Of a DNA stretch of 43,324 nt, positions 13,581 through 22,949 are shown piece after piece. The notes under the pieces were generated by a model that worked only from the letters and a program-made list of their open reading frames with translations, searched no databases and had not been told where the DNA came from. This DNA is from Microcaldota archaeon. Its GTDB lineage: Archaea; Micrarchaeota; Micrarchaeia; Burarchaeales; Fermentimicrarchaeaceae. The translations under genes and the position numbers were made by a program. Positions within the stretch are counted from its first letter, which is position 1. Each line of letters opens with the position of its first letter. The stretch spans positions 1 through 43,324 of the forward strand of contig JACCLF010000051.1 of NCBI GenBank assembly GCA_013425405.1. The letters are read 5' to 3'.

Positions 13581-14618
13581 ATGGGGTCTCCCGGCTCCCG
13601 TTCTAGAGGTCTTATTATGGGAAAGATTCGTAAGCCAAGAAGCGGGTCTCGCGCGTTTAGACCGAGAAAAAGGGCGGGCAGTCAGAATGCCCGCATCGTT
13701 AGCTGGCCCGCCATGAATGAGACGAAACTTCTGGGCTTTGCTGGCTTTAAGGCGGGCATGACTCACCTGCTGATGATTGATGATCATGAGGGTTCTCCAA
13801 CGAAGGGACATGAGATTTCTGTTCCTGTGACTGTGGTTGAAACTCCTTCTCTTCTTGTGCTGGGTTTGAGGGCTTATTCTTCTGATGTCTGCGGTCTGAT
13901 GGCTTTTTCTGATGCTTATGCAAACATTGACAAAAAAATTGCCGAGAGGATAAACCTGAAGAAGAACAGATTTGAGGATGCCATGAAGAAAATTGAAAGC
14001 AATGTTGATTCTATCAAGGATGTGAGGATTCTTGCGATAACCGCCCCTGACAAGACAGGCTTTGGAAGGAAGAAGCCCGATGTAATAGAGATTGCTGTCG
14101 GGGGCAAGAATGCAAAGGAGAAGCTGGAATTCTGCAAGGGAATAATTGGGAAGGAAGTGAAGCCTGCTGATGTTTTCTCTGACGGCGAATATGTTGATGC
14201 AATAAGCATTACCAAGGGAAAGGGATGGCAGGGCGCTGTGAAGAGGTTTGGTGTGCACCTCCAGAGGAGAAAGGCAACCGGCAGGAGAAGGCATGTGGGG
14301 ACCCTCGGCCCGTGGCATCCTGCAAGAGTGATGTATACCACTCCAATGGCAGGGCAGATGGGCTACCACAAGAGGACTGAGATAAACAAGAGGATATTGA
14401 AGATTGCTGGGAAGGATGAGGTGAACCCGAAGGGAGGATTTCTGAACTACGGGTTTGTGAAAAACGACTGCATGCTCATAAAGGGCTCTGTGGGAGGTCC
14501 TTGCAAGAGGATGATAAAGTTTAGAAAGAGCATCAGGGAGAACGGAAAGCCTGTAAAGCCTGAAATAAAGTACATCTCGAAGGAGTCAAAACAAGGCAAA
14601 TCAAGGTGCTTAGGATGA
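13581..14618 (+). CDS. rpl3: 50S ribosomal protein uL3
   Basis: MGSPGSRSRGLIMGKIRKPRSGSRAFRPRKRA; GWQGAVKRFGVHLQRRKATGRRRHVGTLGPWHPARVMYTTPMAGQMGYHKRTE. Confidence 0.98.
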   Translation: MGSPGSRSRGLIMGKIRKPRSGSRAFRPRKRAGSQNARIVSWPAMNETKLLGFAGFKAGMTHLLMIDDHEGSPTKGHEISVPVTVVETPSLLVLGLRAYSSDVCGLMAFSDAYANIDKKIAERINLKKNRFEDAMKKIESNVDSIKDVRILAITAPDKTGFGRKKPDVIEIAVGGKNAKEKLEFCKGIIGKEVKPADVFSDGEYVDAISITKGKGWQGAVKRFGVHLQRRKATGRRRHVGTLGPWHPARVMYTTPMAGQMGYHKRTEINKRILKIAGKDEVNPKGGFLNYGFVKNDCMLIKGSVGGPCKRMIKFRKSIRENGKPVKPEIKYISKESKQGKSRCLG

Positions 14619-15406
14619 AAGTTCATGTTTACTCAATTGACGGGAATCCTGTGGAGGAGCTTGAGCTACCGCACCAGTTCAGCGAGGAGATTAGGGAGGA
14701 AGTGATAAGCAGGGCGGTCATCGCTGAGCAGAGCAGGAAATACCAGCCAAAAGGTGCATTCAAACTTGCAGGTATGCAGACAAGCGCGGAGTATAGAGGC
14801 AGGAAGGAGGCGTATGGAAGCATAAAGAATAAAGGTATCTCAAGGCTGCCTAGGGAGAAGTTTCCCAAAGGAAGGTTCGGCAGAGTCAGGATAGTTCCAT
14901 TCTCAGCAAAGGGAAGGAGGGCGCACCCGCCAAGACCGGAAAAGATTCTGGTTGAGAAAATAAACAATAAGGAGTATGAGAAGGCTTTGAGGAGCGCCAT
15001 AGCGGCAACTGCAAGAAAGGATATTATTGAGGCAAGGGGTCATTTTACTGGTGGAGTGAAGGAGATTCCGCTTGTTGTTGAAAATAAGTTTGAGGAGTTT
15101 GACAAGACGAAGAATGTGCTCACATGCCTAAGGGCTCTTGGGCTTGAGGGCGATTTGGAGAGGGGGAGGAGAACCAGAAACATAACAGGGGTGAGGAAGA
15201 GAAGGAGAGGGGGAAGTGTGAGGGCGAAATCAATTCTCATAGTTGTTGGAAACGGCAGCAAGGTTGCCAGAGCTTCAAGAAATCTTGCAGGGGTTGATGT
15301 GAGAAGCGTCGCAGAGCTTGACGTGAGCTCACTGGCACCAGGCACGCACGCAGGAAGACTGACTCTCTGGAGCAAGAGGGCAGTTGAGGAGCTTGCAAAG
15401 ATGTGA
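14606..15406 (+). CDS. rpl4: 50S ribosomal protein uL4
   Basis: R..FGRVRIVPFSAKGRRAHPPRPEKI; overlaps the uL3 end. Confidence 0.97.
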   Translation: MLRMKVHVYSIDGNPVEELELPHQFSEEIREEVISRAVIAEQSRKYQPKGAFKLAGMQTSAEYRGRKEAYGSIKNKGISRLPREKFPKGRFGRVRIVPFSAKGRRAHPPRPEKILVEKINNKEYEKALRSAIAATARKDIIEARGHFTGGVKEIPLVVENKFEEFDKTKNVLTCLRALGLEGDLERGRRTRNITGVRKRRRGGSVRAKSILIVVGNGSKVARASRNLAGVDVRSVAELDVSSLAPGTHAGRLTLWSKRAVEELAKM

Positions 15407-15660
15407 TATTTATGGTTGTAATGTACCCCATAATGACAGAGAAGGCAATTGCGCTGATAGAGAAGGAGAACAAAATGGTTTTCATAGTTGAAAAAGATGC
15501 CACAAAGAAGGAGATTGCCGATGATGTTGAGAAGTCGTACAATGTGAAGGTGGACAAGGTGAATGTTCTCATAACGCCTCAGGGCAGGAAAAAGGCATAC
15601 GTGAAGCTTCAGAAAGGCTACTCTGCAGATGAGCTGGCCGCAAAGTTGAAGATTATTTAG
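15403..15660 (+). CDS. rpl23: 50S ribosomal protein uL23
   Basis: YPIMTEKAIALIEKENKMVFIVEKDATKKEIADDVEKSYNVKVDKVNVLITPQGRKKAYVKL. Confidence 0.97.
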   Translation: MIFMVVMYPIMTEKAIALIEKENKMVFIVEKDATKKEIADDVEKSYNVKVDKVNVLITPQGRKKAYVKLQKGYSADELAAKLKII

Positions 15661-15669
15661 GTGAGATGA

Positions 15670-16425
15670 ATGGGAAAGAGACTTATACAACAGAAACTTG
15701 GCAAGGGCTCTCCAAGCTATAAGAGACCTTCGAGCAGGTGCAAGGCTGATGTTGAATACAGGAATCTTGATGAGCTTGAGAAGAGCGGAAAGCTGGACGG
15801 CGAGGTGGTGGGGTTTGTTGATGACCCTGCCAGAACTGCCATTCTCATGGAAGTGAAGTTCAATAATAACGAGATGAATTTATTCATAGCGCCAGAAGGA
15901 GCAATGATTGGAGACAGAATAGAGGTTGGCGTCAGCGCTGGTGTGAAGCCAGGGAATGTCCTCCCCCTGAACTCAATTCCCGAGGGGATGCCTGTTTATG
16001 ATATTGAGATCACCCCGGGTGACGGGGGCAGGCTAGTCAGGAGCAGCGGCACAACTGCATTTGTTGTTTCTCATGAGGGCAATACTGTTACAGTGAGGCT
16101 CCCTTCAAAGAAGCTCAAGATGCTTGATGGAAGGTGCAGGGCACAGGTTGGAGTTATATGCGGAGGGGGTAGGCTGGAGAAGCCTTTCCTCAAAGCCGGC
16201 AAGAAATTCTACGCCATGGGTGCAATGAACAGAAGGTGGCCCAATGTGAGAGGAGTTGCAATGAACCCGTACAACCATCCATTTGGAGGTAAGGAGCACC
16301 ACAAGGGAAGACCCTCAACGGTTTCAAGAAGCACTCCTCCAGGGAGAAAGGTCGGGCATCTTGCAGCTAGGAGGACTGGAAGAAGGAGAGGAAAAAGCGT
16401 AGAAAGGGAGGAGACGGGTGGGTAG
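15670..16425 (+). CDS. rpl2: 50S ribosomal protein uL2
   Basis: MGKRLIQQKLGKGSPSYKRPSSR; RRWPNVRGVAMNPYNHPFGGKEHHKGRPSTVSRSTPPGRKVGHLAARRTGRRRG. Confidence 0.98.
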   Translation: MGKRLIQQKLGKGSPSYKRPSSRCKADVEYRNLDELEKSGKLDGEVVGFVDDPARTAILMEVKFNNNEMNLFIAPEGAMIGDRIEVGVSAGVKPGNVLPLNSIPEGMPVYDIEITPGDGGRLVRSSGTTAFVVSHEGNTVTVRLPSKKLKMLDGRCRAQVGVICGGGRLEKPFLKAGKKFYAMGAMNRRWPNVRGVAMNPYNHPFGGKEHHKGRPSTVSRSTPPGRKVGHLAARRTGRRRGKSVEREETGG

Positions 16426-16821
16426 ATGGCGAGAAAGGTTCAGTACAGGGGAAAGACTCTCGATGAACTGAAGCAGATGACTGCTGAGGAATTCTCAAAA
16501 CTCCTCAAGTCGAGGGCAAGAAGGGCCCTGAAGAGAGCTTCCGCCGTATACAGGAAGCTGCTTGAGAAGGTGAAAAGAGCCGGAAGCGATGGCAAGGGCG
16601 AGAAGGTTGTAAAAACCCACCTGAGGGATGCGGTCATAATGCCGGACTGGGTGGGATTGAAGTTTGGCGTTCATAACGGGAAGGAATTCAAGACTGTTGA
16701 GATAAAGGTGGAGATGATAGGGCACAGGCTTGGCGAGTTCTCCCACACTACGGGAAGGGTAGCTCACTCAGGCCCAGGTGTCGGAGCAACAAGAGGTTCC
16801 AAGTTCATACCGTTGAAGTAA
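16426..16821 (+). CDS. rps19: 30S ribosomal protein uS19
   Basis: VVKTHLRDAVIMPDWVGLKFGVHNGKEFKTVEIKVEMIGHRLGEFSHTTGRVAHSGPGVGATRGSKFIPLK. Confidence 0.97.
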   Translation: MARKVQYRGKTLDELKQMTAEEFSKLLKSRARRALKRASAVYRKLLEKVKRAGSDGKGEKVVKTHLRDAVIMPDWVGLKFGVHNGKEFKTVEIKVEMIGHRLGEFSHTTGRVAHSGPGVGATRGSKFIPLK

Positions 16822-16827
16822 GGTGCG

Positions 16828-17274
16828 ATGATGGAATACAGCTACAAACCAAAGGAAGGGGTTCGCGCAGCAAAGGCGCTGATGCATGATATTGATGCGT
16901 CATTCAAAGACCTTAGCCAGGTCTGCGGGAACATAAGCGGCAGGGAAGTTTCAAAGGCAGTGCAGCTGCTTGAGAGCGCAAAGCTCGGCGAGGTCCCCAT
17001 ACTGTACAGAAAATTCAACAAGAAGTGCGGGCACAGGAAGGAGCTCGGAGGGAGAAGGGGCAGATACCCAAAGAAAAGCGCTAGAATAGTTTTAGAGGTG
17101 CTGAGGAGCGCCATGGCAAATGCAAAGAATGTTGGGCTTGGCGAGAAGCTTGTTGTGAGGCACGCTTCGGCAAACAAGCAGAACATATATCCGAGGATGG
17201 CTTCTAAGGGAAAGGCCATGAGGTCAAATTATGAAACAGCAAAGGTGGAGATAGTTCTGGAGGAGTTGAAGTGA
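16828..17274 (+). CDS. rpl22: 50S ribosomal protein uL22
   Basis: NKKCGHRKELGGRRGRYPKKSARIVLEVLRSAMANAKNVGL....V.HASANKQNIYPRMASKGKAM. Confidence 0.97.
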   Translation: MMEYSYKPKEGVRAAKALMHDIDASFKDLSQVCGNISGREVSKAVQLLESAKLGEVPILYRKFNKKCGHRKELGGRRGRYPKKSARIVLEVLRSAMANAKNVGLGEKLVVRHASANKQNIYPRMASKGKAMRSNYETAKVEIVLEELK

Positions 17275-17275
17275 T

Positions 17276-17941
17276 ATGGCAATTGAGAGAAAATTCTTAG
17301 AGGATTCAATAAGCCGGTACAAGCTTGCAGCCTACCTGGAGAAGGAGCTGGACAGGGCGGGCTTCTCAAAGGTTGATATACAGAGAACTCCAATGGTCAC
17401 AAGGATAAATGTTGAGGTCACAAAGCCAGGCAAGGTGATTGGAAGGAAGGGCAAGACAATCAAGGATTTGACAGATGCTATACAGAAAAACTTCGGGGTT
17501 GATAACCCGCAGATAAGCGTCTCAGAGGTCACAAACGAGAATCTGGAGCCAAGGTTGGTTGCAAAGAGGGTTGTGAGGTCTATTGAGATGGGAAGGAATG
17601 TGAGAAGAATACTGCATTTCACGCTGAAAACAATCATGGATGCTGGCGCTCTTGGAGCTGAGATAATTGCAAGCGGAAAGATTGCGGCAAAGGGAGCAAG
17701 AGCAAAAAGACTCAGGGTTGGTGCGGGTTATCTGCCAAAGTCAGGTGAGCCCTCAAGGTTGGTGAGAGTTGCACATGTAACTGCGTATCCAAAATTCGGT
17801 GCAATAGGTGTGCGTGTAAAGATAGTTCCTCCGGGAACTGTATTCCCTGGCAAAGAAAAAACAAAGCCCATTGAGCTGCCGAGAGTGATAAAGGAGGCAG
17901 CTGCAGAGAGTGAGGAAGATGCCGATATTGAGAGTAAATGA
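17276..17941 (+). CDS. rps3: 30S ribosomal protein uS3
   Basis: MAIERKFLEDSISRYKLAAYLEKELDRAGFSKVDIQRTPMVTRINVEVTKPGKVIGRKGKTIKDLTDAI KH domain. Confidence 0.98.
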   Translation: MAIERKFLEDSISRYKLAAYLEKELDRAGFSKVDIQRTPMVTRINVEVTKPGKVIGRKGKTIKDLTDAIQKNFGVDNPQISVSEVTNENLEPRLVAKRVVRSIEMGRNVRRILHFTLKTIMDAGALGAEIIASGKIAAKGARAKRLRVGAGYLPKSGEPSRLVRVAHVTAYPKFGAIGVRVKIVPPGTVFPGKEKTKPIELPRVIKEAAAESEEDADIESK

Positions 17942-18125
17942 GCTCAGAAGTATGGAAAATGCGACTCTGAAGAGCAAGCTGTCAGAGCTAAGGAACGAGC
18001 TGAGAATCGACAAGGGCAGCGTTGCAAGCGGAGGGAAGGCGAGCAACCCCGGCAGGATGAAGGAGTTGAGAAAGAGTATTGCAAGAATATTGACAGTTCT
18101 TAGGGAGAAAAAAATTGAAATTTGA
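17910..18125 (+). CDS. rpl29: 50S ribosomal protein uL29
   Basis: LRVNELRSMENATLKSKLSELRNELRIDKGSVASGGKASNPGRMKELRKSIARILTVLREK; start at 17910 or 17919. Confidence 0.95.
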   Translation: MRKMPILRVNELRSMENATLKSKLSELRNELRIDKGSVASGGKASNPGRMKELRKSIARILTVLREKKIEI

Positions 18126-18142
18126 AGAGGTGAAAGGTTTAG

Positions 18143-18448
18143 ATGGGAGAAATATGTTCCAAATGCGGGCTTCCGAAAGAGATTTGCGCGTGCGAAGCTC
18201 TTGAGAGAGAAGGAGCCAAGAGGATAAAAATTTACAGCACGAAGAAAAAGTTCGGCAAACTCGTGACAATAGTAGAAGGGTTGGACGAGGGCGAGCTGAA
18301 CAAAATCTCAAAAGAGCTGAAGAGGGCTCTCGCATGCGGCGGCAGCGCAAAGGGAGGCGTGATGGTGCTGCAGGGGGAGCACAGGGACAAGCTCAAGCAG
18401 CTCTTAACAAAGATGGGGTATATGGAAGACAGCATAGACGTGGGATGA
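18143..18448 (+). CDS. Translation initiation factor aIF1 (SUI1 family)
   Basis: CSKCGLPKEICACE; KKKFGKLVTIVEGLDEGELNKISKELKRALACGGSAKGGVMVLQGEHRDKLKQLLTKMG. Confidence 0.96.
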   Translation: MGEICSKCGLPKEICACEALEREGAKRIKIYSTKKKFGKLVTIVEGLDEGELNKISKELKRALACGGSAKGGVMVLQGEHRDKLKQLLTKMGYMEDSIDVG

Positions 18449-18738
18449 TGATTGACAAGAGCAACATATTGATTCATGAGTTCATGGGATTGGAGGTAGA
18501 AGTTTCAAAGAGCACATGCAGGAACCTAATAGGAAAGAAAGGTAGAGTGGTTGACGAAACTAAGAACACAATTGAGATTGAGAAGGATGGAGTCACAAGA
18601 ACTGTTCCAAAAAGGGCGAGCACCTTCAGGTTCCGCCTGCCAAGCGGTGGCAGCGTGGAGGTTGAGGGAAGGCTCATAGAATACAGGCCCGAGGACAGGC
18701 CGAAGAGGCTCATGAGGCATGTGAGGAAGGTGGGATGA
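18445..18738 (+). CDS. rnp1: RNase P protein component 1 (Rpp29/Pop4)
   Basis: LIHEFMGLEVEVSKSTCRNLIGKKGRVVDETKNTIEIEKDGVTRTVPKRASTFRFRLPSG; the track ORF start at 18334 is over-extended into aIF1. Confidence 0.94.
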   Translation: MMIDKSNILIHEFMGLEVEVSKSTCRNLIGKKGRVVDETKNTIEIEKDGVTRTVPKRASTFRFRLPSGGSVEVEGRLIEYRPEDRPKRLMRHVRKVG

Positions 18739-19043
18739 TGGCAACGTGCAATGATAAGAAATGTTTCAAGCATGGGTGTGTCAAGATAAGGGGAGGCACC
18801 ATAGAGGGAATTGTAGTGAGCGACAGGGGCAGGAGGACTGCAATAGTTGAAAGGCCTCTGGTGAAGTACATTTCCAAATATGAGAGGTCTGCAAGGAGGA
18901 ACTCAAGGATAGCGGCACATAACCCGGACTGCATAGGTGCAAAGGAAGGGGATACTGTGAAGATTGCGGAATGCAGGAAGCTGAGCAGGACAAAGGCATG
19001 GAGCGTTGTTGAGATTACGAAGAAAGCCGAGAGAGGTAGTTGA
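18735..19043 (+). CDS. rps17: 30S ribosomal protein uS17
   Basis: KHGCVKIRGGTIEGIVVSDRGRRTAIVERPLVKYISKYERSARRNSRIAAHNP; KIAECRKLSRTKAWSVVE. Confidence 0.96.
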   Translation: MMATCNDKKCFKHGCVKIRGGTIEGIVVSDRGRRTAIVERPLVKYISKYERSARRNSRIAAHNPDCIGAKEGDTVKIAECRKLSRTKAWSVVEITKKAERGS

Positions 19044-19044
19044 G

Positions 19045-19443
19045 ATGAAAGGCATGCAGAGCAGAGTCACAGGGGGATTGACAATAGGCTCCCGCCTTAT
19101 TTGCGATGACAACAGCGGAGCCAAGATTGTCCAGATAATAGGGGTGAGGGGCAGCCACACTAAGAGGACAAGGACTCCTTCAGTCGGGATAGGCGATATA
19201 GTGATAGTTGCGGTCAAGAAAGGAGTTCCGCAGATGAAGAAGAAGGTCGAGAAGGCTCTTATAATAAGGCAGAGGATGCCCTACAGGAGAGCTGACGGCA
19301 TGAGGATTGAGTTTGAGGACAATGCAGTTGTGCTTATAGATGACCAGGGCTTGCCCAAGGCAACCGAGATAAAGGGCGCAATAGCAAGGGAGGTTGTTGA
19401 CAGATTCCCAAAGGTTGCCGGCATAGCCAGCGCGGTGGTTTGA
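19045..19443 (+). CDS. rpl14: 50S ribosomal protein uL14
   Basis: GLTIGSRLICDDNSGAKIVQIIGVRG; AIAREVVDRFPKVAGIASAVV; true start likely ATG at 19045 rather than 19006. Confidence 0.97.
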   Translation: MKGMQSRVTGGLTIGSRLICDDNSGAKIVQIIGVRGSHTKRTRTPSVGIGDIVIVAVKKGVPQMKKKVEKALIIRQRMPYRRADGMRIEFEDNAVVLIDDQGLPKATEIKGAIAREVVDRFPKVAGIASAVV

Positions 19444-19826
19444 TGGTATCCCCAACTGATTCAAAACAGCCGAGGAAGCAGAGAAAGGCCAGGTACGAGG
19501 CTCCGCTGCACATCAGGCAGAAGTGGCTTGCAGTGCATATGGACAAGGAGATGAAGGGAAAGCTCAAGACTGCGAGGAGAAGCGTGCCTGTGAGGGAAGG
19601 GGACCGGGTAAAGATAATGAGGGGGGAGAACAGCGGGAAGAGCGGCAAGGTGTCAAGGGTTGATTTGCGGTACGGAAAGGTTTATGTTGAAGGGGTTGTC
19701 AGGAAAAAGGGGAAGGGGGGAGAGGCTTTGATTCCAATAGACCCTTCAAAGCTTCTGATGATTGAGGCCGGCTTCTCAGACAAGATGAGGGGCAGGATAC
19801 TTGAAAGGTCAAGGAAAATAGAATGA
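19440..19826 (+). CDS. rpl24: 50S ribosomal protein uL24
   Basis: SKQPRKQRKARYEAPLHIRQKWLAVHMDKEMK; RSVPVREGDRVKIMRGENSGKSGKVSRVDL (KOW). Confidence 0.96.
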   Translation: MMVSPTDSKQPRKQRKARYEAPLHIRQKWLAVHMDKEMKGKLKTARRSVPVREGDRVKIMRGENSGKSGKVSRVDLRYGKVYVEGVVRKKGKGGEALIPIDPSKLLMIEAGFSDKMRGRILERSRKIE

Positions 19827-19836
19827 GGTAGGTTGA

Positions 19837-20547
19837 ATGGCTAAAAAAGGCGGTTCGCCGCATATGAAAAGGATTGCTTCGCCGAGGTACGTTACGATAG
19901 CAAGAAAGAGTGACGTGTGGCTCACCAAGCCCGCGCCAGGGCCCCACAGCCTTGGCAGCTCCATGGCATTGGGGGTTGTCCTCAGGGATATCCTGAGGGT
20001 GGCTGACTCAATAAGAGAGGTGAAGAAAGTCCTCATGGGGGGGAACGTGCTTGTTGACGGCAGGGTTGTGAAGGACAGGAAATTCCCTGTTGGGCTTATG
20101 GATGTGGTCAGCATACCGAAGCTCAAAAAAGATTACTGGGTGGGAGTTGACAGGAAGGGCAGGTTCAAGCTTGTAGAAGTGGACGGCGAGAAGTCAAAAT
20201 TCAAGCTGTGCAGGGTTGAGGGCAAGCACAGCATTTCCGGAGGCGCTTTCCAGATTGCGCTGCATGACGGCAGGACTGCTGTGGGCGGCAAGGAGTTCAA
20301 GCTTGGTGATACAGTAAAGCTGTCTGTGCCTGAGCAGAAGATAGTTGCTGTAATGAAGCTGGAGCCCAATGCGAGCTGCATAATAACAAGCGGAAAGCAC
20401 GCTGGGGAGCTGGCAACAATTGACGAACTCTACCACAAGAAAGGCGCGAGGAGGGCGGAGGCAAAGCTGCACTCAGATTCAGAAAGCTTCATAACGGTGA
20501 GGGATTACCTTTTCATTGTTGGCGGTGAGGCGCAGGTGTTCAAATGA
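19837..20547 (+). CDS. rps4e: 30S ribosomal protein eS4
   Basis: GGSPHMKRIASPRYVTIARKSDVWLTKPAPGPHSLGSSMALGVVLRDILRVADSIREVKKVL. Confidence 0.97.
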   Translation: MAKKGGSPHMKRIASPRYVTIARKSDVWLTKPAPGPHSLGSSMALGVVLRDILRVADSIREVKKVLMGGNVLVDGRVVKDRKFPVGLMDVVSIPKLKKDYWVGVDRKGRFKLVEVDGEKSKFKLCRVEGKHSISGGAFQIALHDGRTAVGGKEFKLGDTVKLSVPEQKIVAVMKLEPNASCIITSGKHAGELATIDELYHKKGARRAEAKLHSDSESFITVRDYLFIVGGEAQVFK

Positions 20548-21050
20548 ATCCAATGAGGGATATACGCATTGAGAAGGTCACCGCGAACATGGGAGTAGGA
20601 GAAGGCGGTGAGAAGCTTGAGAGCTGCTCAGGGCTGCTGGGCAAGATAAGCGGAAAGAAGGCGGTGAGGACAATTGCGAGGGTAAGGAATCTTGTCTTCA
20701 AAATAAGGAAGGGCGATCCCATAGGGACAAAGGTGACAATCAGGAGCAAGGAAGGGGAGGAATTCCTCAGGAAGGCGCTGGAAGCTGTCGATAAGAAAAT
20801 CGGCTCAAGGGCATTTGACAAGGAGGGGAATTTCTCATTCGGAGTGAAGGAGTACATAGATTTTCCCGGGGTAAAGTACGACCCGAAGCTTGGAATTGTT
20901 GGTTTTGATGTCTGCGTGACTCTCAAGAGGAGGGGAGGCAGGGTGGCCAGAAGGAGGAGGGGCCAGCATGCAATTGGGAGGAGGCACAGGATAACAAAGG
21001 AGGAGGGAATGTCATTTGCAAAGGATGTTCTTGGAGTTGAAATAGTGTGA
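20544..21050 (+). CDS. rpl5: 50S ribosomal protein uL5
   Basis: MRDIRIEKVTANMGVGEGGEKLESCSGLLGKISGKKAVRTIARVRN; NFSFGVKEYIDFPGVKYDPKLGIVGFDVCVTLKR. Confidence 0.97.
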   Translation: MNPMRDIRIEKVTANMGVGEGGEKLESCSGLLGKISGKKAVRTIARVRNLVFKIRKGDPIGTKVTIRSKEGEEFLRKALEAVDKKIGSRAFDKEGNFSFGVKEYIDFPGVKYDPKLGIVGFDVCVTLKRRGGRVARRRRGQHAIGRRHRITKEEGMSFAKDVLGVEIV

Positions 21051-21059
21051 GTTGGTTGA

Positions 21060-21236
21060 ATGACTAGCAAGAAGGTTTCACATGAGAAGAGGCTCAAGCT
21101 GAAATATAAGGGAAGAGGCTTGAGGAAGTGCAGATTCTGCGGCAACGCGAGAGGAGTGATTAGGATGTACGAACTGTACATATGCAGGAGGTGCTTCAGG
21201 GAAGTCGGAGAGAGCATAGGCTTCAGGAAGTTTTAG
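21060..21236 (+). CDS. rps14: 30S ribosomal protein uS14 (Zn-binding form)
   Basis: 58 aa read directly: MTSKKVSHEKRLKLKYKGRGLRKCRFCGNARGVIRMYELYICRRCFREVGESIGFRKF. CxxC...CxxC. Absent from the ORF track (below its length cutoff). Canonical slot between uL5 and uS8. Confidence 0.95.
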   Translation: MTSKKVSHEKRLKLKYKGRGLRKCRFCGNARGVIRMYELYICRRCFREVGESIGFRKF

Positions 21237-21244
21237 GTGGTAGA

Positions 21245-21634
21245 ATGGCGAATGACCCGCTTGCGGATGCGATTAACACGATAAAAACGCACGAGATACT
21301 GGGAAGGTCTTCATGCGTGATAAAGCCGGCCTCCAAGCTCATAAAGGAGGTTCTCATGATTTTCCAGCAGCACAAGTATATAGGCGAGTTCGAGTATGTT
21401 GACGATGGAAAGTCTGGCTCATTCAAGGTTCAGCTCAAAGGCAGCATAAACAACTGTGGAGTGATAAAGCCAAGGTTTGCTGTGAAGAACGGCGAGTGGG
21501 CCAAGTGGGAGCAGAGGCACATACCCAGCCCTGAGTTTGGCATACTAATAGTCTCAACCCCCCAGGGGCTCATGACGAATGCAGATGCAAGAGGGAAAAA
21601 CATAGGGGGAAGGCTCATAGCATATGTTTACTAG
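21245..21634 (+). CDS. rps8: 30S ribosomal protein uS8
   Basis: MANDPLADAINTIKTHEILGRSSCVIKPASKLIKEVL; PSPEFGILIVSTPQGLMTNADARGKNIGGRLIAYVY; the track start at 21182 overlaps uS14. Confidence 0.96.
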   Translation: MANDPLADAINTIKTHEILGRSSCVIKPASKLIKEVLMIFQQHKYIGEFEYVDDGKSGSFKVQLKGSINNCGVIKPRFAVKNGEWAKWEQRHIPSPEFGILIVSTPQGLMTNADARGKNIGGRLIAYVY

Positions 21635-21643
21635 AGTGATTGC

Positions 21644-22138
21644 ATGGTTGGCATACCAAAGGATGTTGAAGTTGACGTGAAGGGCAGCACGGTTGTGGTT
21701 AAAGGTAAGAAGGGCAAGGTTGAGAAGAGCTTCAGGGGGATAGGATTGAAGATTGAGAGAAAGGGAGATTCAATAGAAGTTGACGGAGGGAACGGGGGCA
21801 AGATGCTTGCCGGAACTGTGGAGTCGCATCTCAAGAATATGTTTCAAGGAGTGAGTGAGGGTTACTCCCGCAGGCTCCAGATTATCCACTCCCACTTTCC
21901 AATGAGCGTTGAGGTGAAGGGGAAAGAGGTGCTCATAAAGAATTTCGTAGGAGAGAAAAAGCCACGCACAGCAGACATCGTCGGAGAGACAAAGGTTGAG
22001 GTGAAGGGAACCGATGTCCTTGTTTCAGGGCCTGACAAGGAGGCTGTGGGGCAGACCTGCGCCAACATATACCAGGCAACGAAGATAAAGCAGAAGGACA
22101 GCAGGGTCTTTCAGGATGGAGTGTATCCGGTTGAGTGA
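21644..22138 (+). CDS. rpl6: 50S ribosomal protein uL6
   Basis: VDVKGSTVVVKGKKGKVEKSF; LKNMFQGVSEGYSRRLQIIHSHFPMSVEVKGKEVLIKNFVGEKKPR. Confidence 0.96.
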   Translation: MVGIPKDVEVDVKGSTVVVKGKKGKVEKSFRGIGLKIERKGDSIEVDGGNGGKMLAGTVESHLKNMFQGVSEGYSRRLQIIHSHFPMSVEVKGKEVLIKNFVGEKKPRTADIVGETKVEVKGTDVLVSGPDKEAVGQTCANIYQATKIKQKDSRVFQDGVYPVE

Positions 22139-22494
22139 TTCTTATGGCAAAGGTGAAAAAGAAAAAACACCCGAAATTCTTCAGGCAGAATTACGGAAGG
22201 ACAGACAGGAAGAGGATAGGGAGTAGCTGGAGAAGGCCGAGAGGACATGACAACAAGAAAAGAGCCAAGCATGCTTTCGCCGGAGCCGAGCCCACCATCG
22301 GGTGGAGGAACGCCCGTGCTGTAAGGGGCCTGCATCCATCGGGGACATACGAAGCACTTGTCAAGAACATGGGGGAGCTGGGAAAGGTGATGCGCGGGAC
22401 TGCCGTGAGAATAGCACACGGGATAGGGGTAAGAAAAAGGAATGCAATTGTTTCAAAGGCCAGGGAGTTGGGCTTGAAAATTTTAAACGAGTGA
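22135..22494 (+). CDS. rpl32e: 50S ribosomal protein eL32
   Basis: KKKKHPKFFRQNYGRTDRKRIGSSWRRPRGHDNKKR; P.IGWRNARAVRGLHPSG. Confidence 0.96.
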   Translation: MILMAKVKKKKHPKFFRQNYGRTDRKRIGSSWRRPRGHDNKKRAKHAFAGAEPTIGWRNARAVRGLHPSGTYEALVKNMGELGKVMRGTAVRIAHGIGVRKRNAIVSKARELGLKILNE

Positions 22495-22498
22495 TAAA

Positions 22499-22945
22499 AT
22501 GGGAATGGCAACTGTGAGGAGGATTGCGGCTGAACTGCTCGGCGTTGGAGAGAGCAGGGTTAGGATAGATCCCAAGAATGCTAGCAAGGCAGAGGAAGCT
22601 CTTACAAGGGATGACATACGCTCGCTCATATCGCAGGGTGTAATCTATGCGCTTAGAAAAAGAGGAGTTTCAAGAGCGAGAGGAAGGAAGAAGCACCTGA
22701 AGATGAAGGTGGGTAGGAGAAGGGGGACGGGGAGCAGGAAGGGAAAGCGCTACTCAATCGTTCCAAGAAAGACGGTGTGGATACACCGCGTGAGGGCGCA
22801 GAGGGCCCTGCTGAAGAATCTCTTGCTTGAGAAAAAGATACAGAATGACGCTTACAGAAAGGTTTACAGGATGGTGAAGGGAGGCGCCTTCAAGAGCAGG
22901 GCTAGCCTTCTCACCCATCTGAAGGACAACCAAATGATAAAGTGA
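22499..22945 (+). CDS. rpl19e: 50S ribosomal protein eL19
   Basis: RRIAAELLGVGESRVRIDPKNASKAEEALTRDDIRSLISQGVI; KVGRRRGTGSRKG. Confidence 0.96.
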   Translation: MGMATVRRIAAELLGVGESRVRIDPKNASKAEEALTRDDIRSLISQGVIYALRKRGVSRARGRKKHLKMKVGRRRGTGSRKGKRYSIVPRKTVWIHRVRAQRALLKNLLLEKKIQNDAYRKVYRMVKGGAFKSRASLLTHLKDNQMIK

Positions 22946-22949
22946 TAAT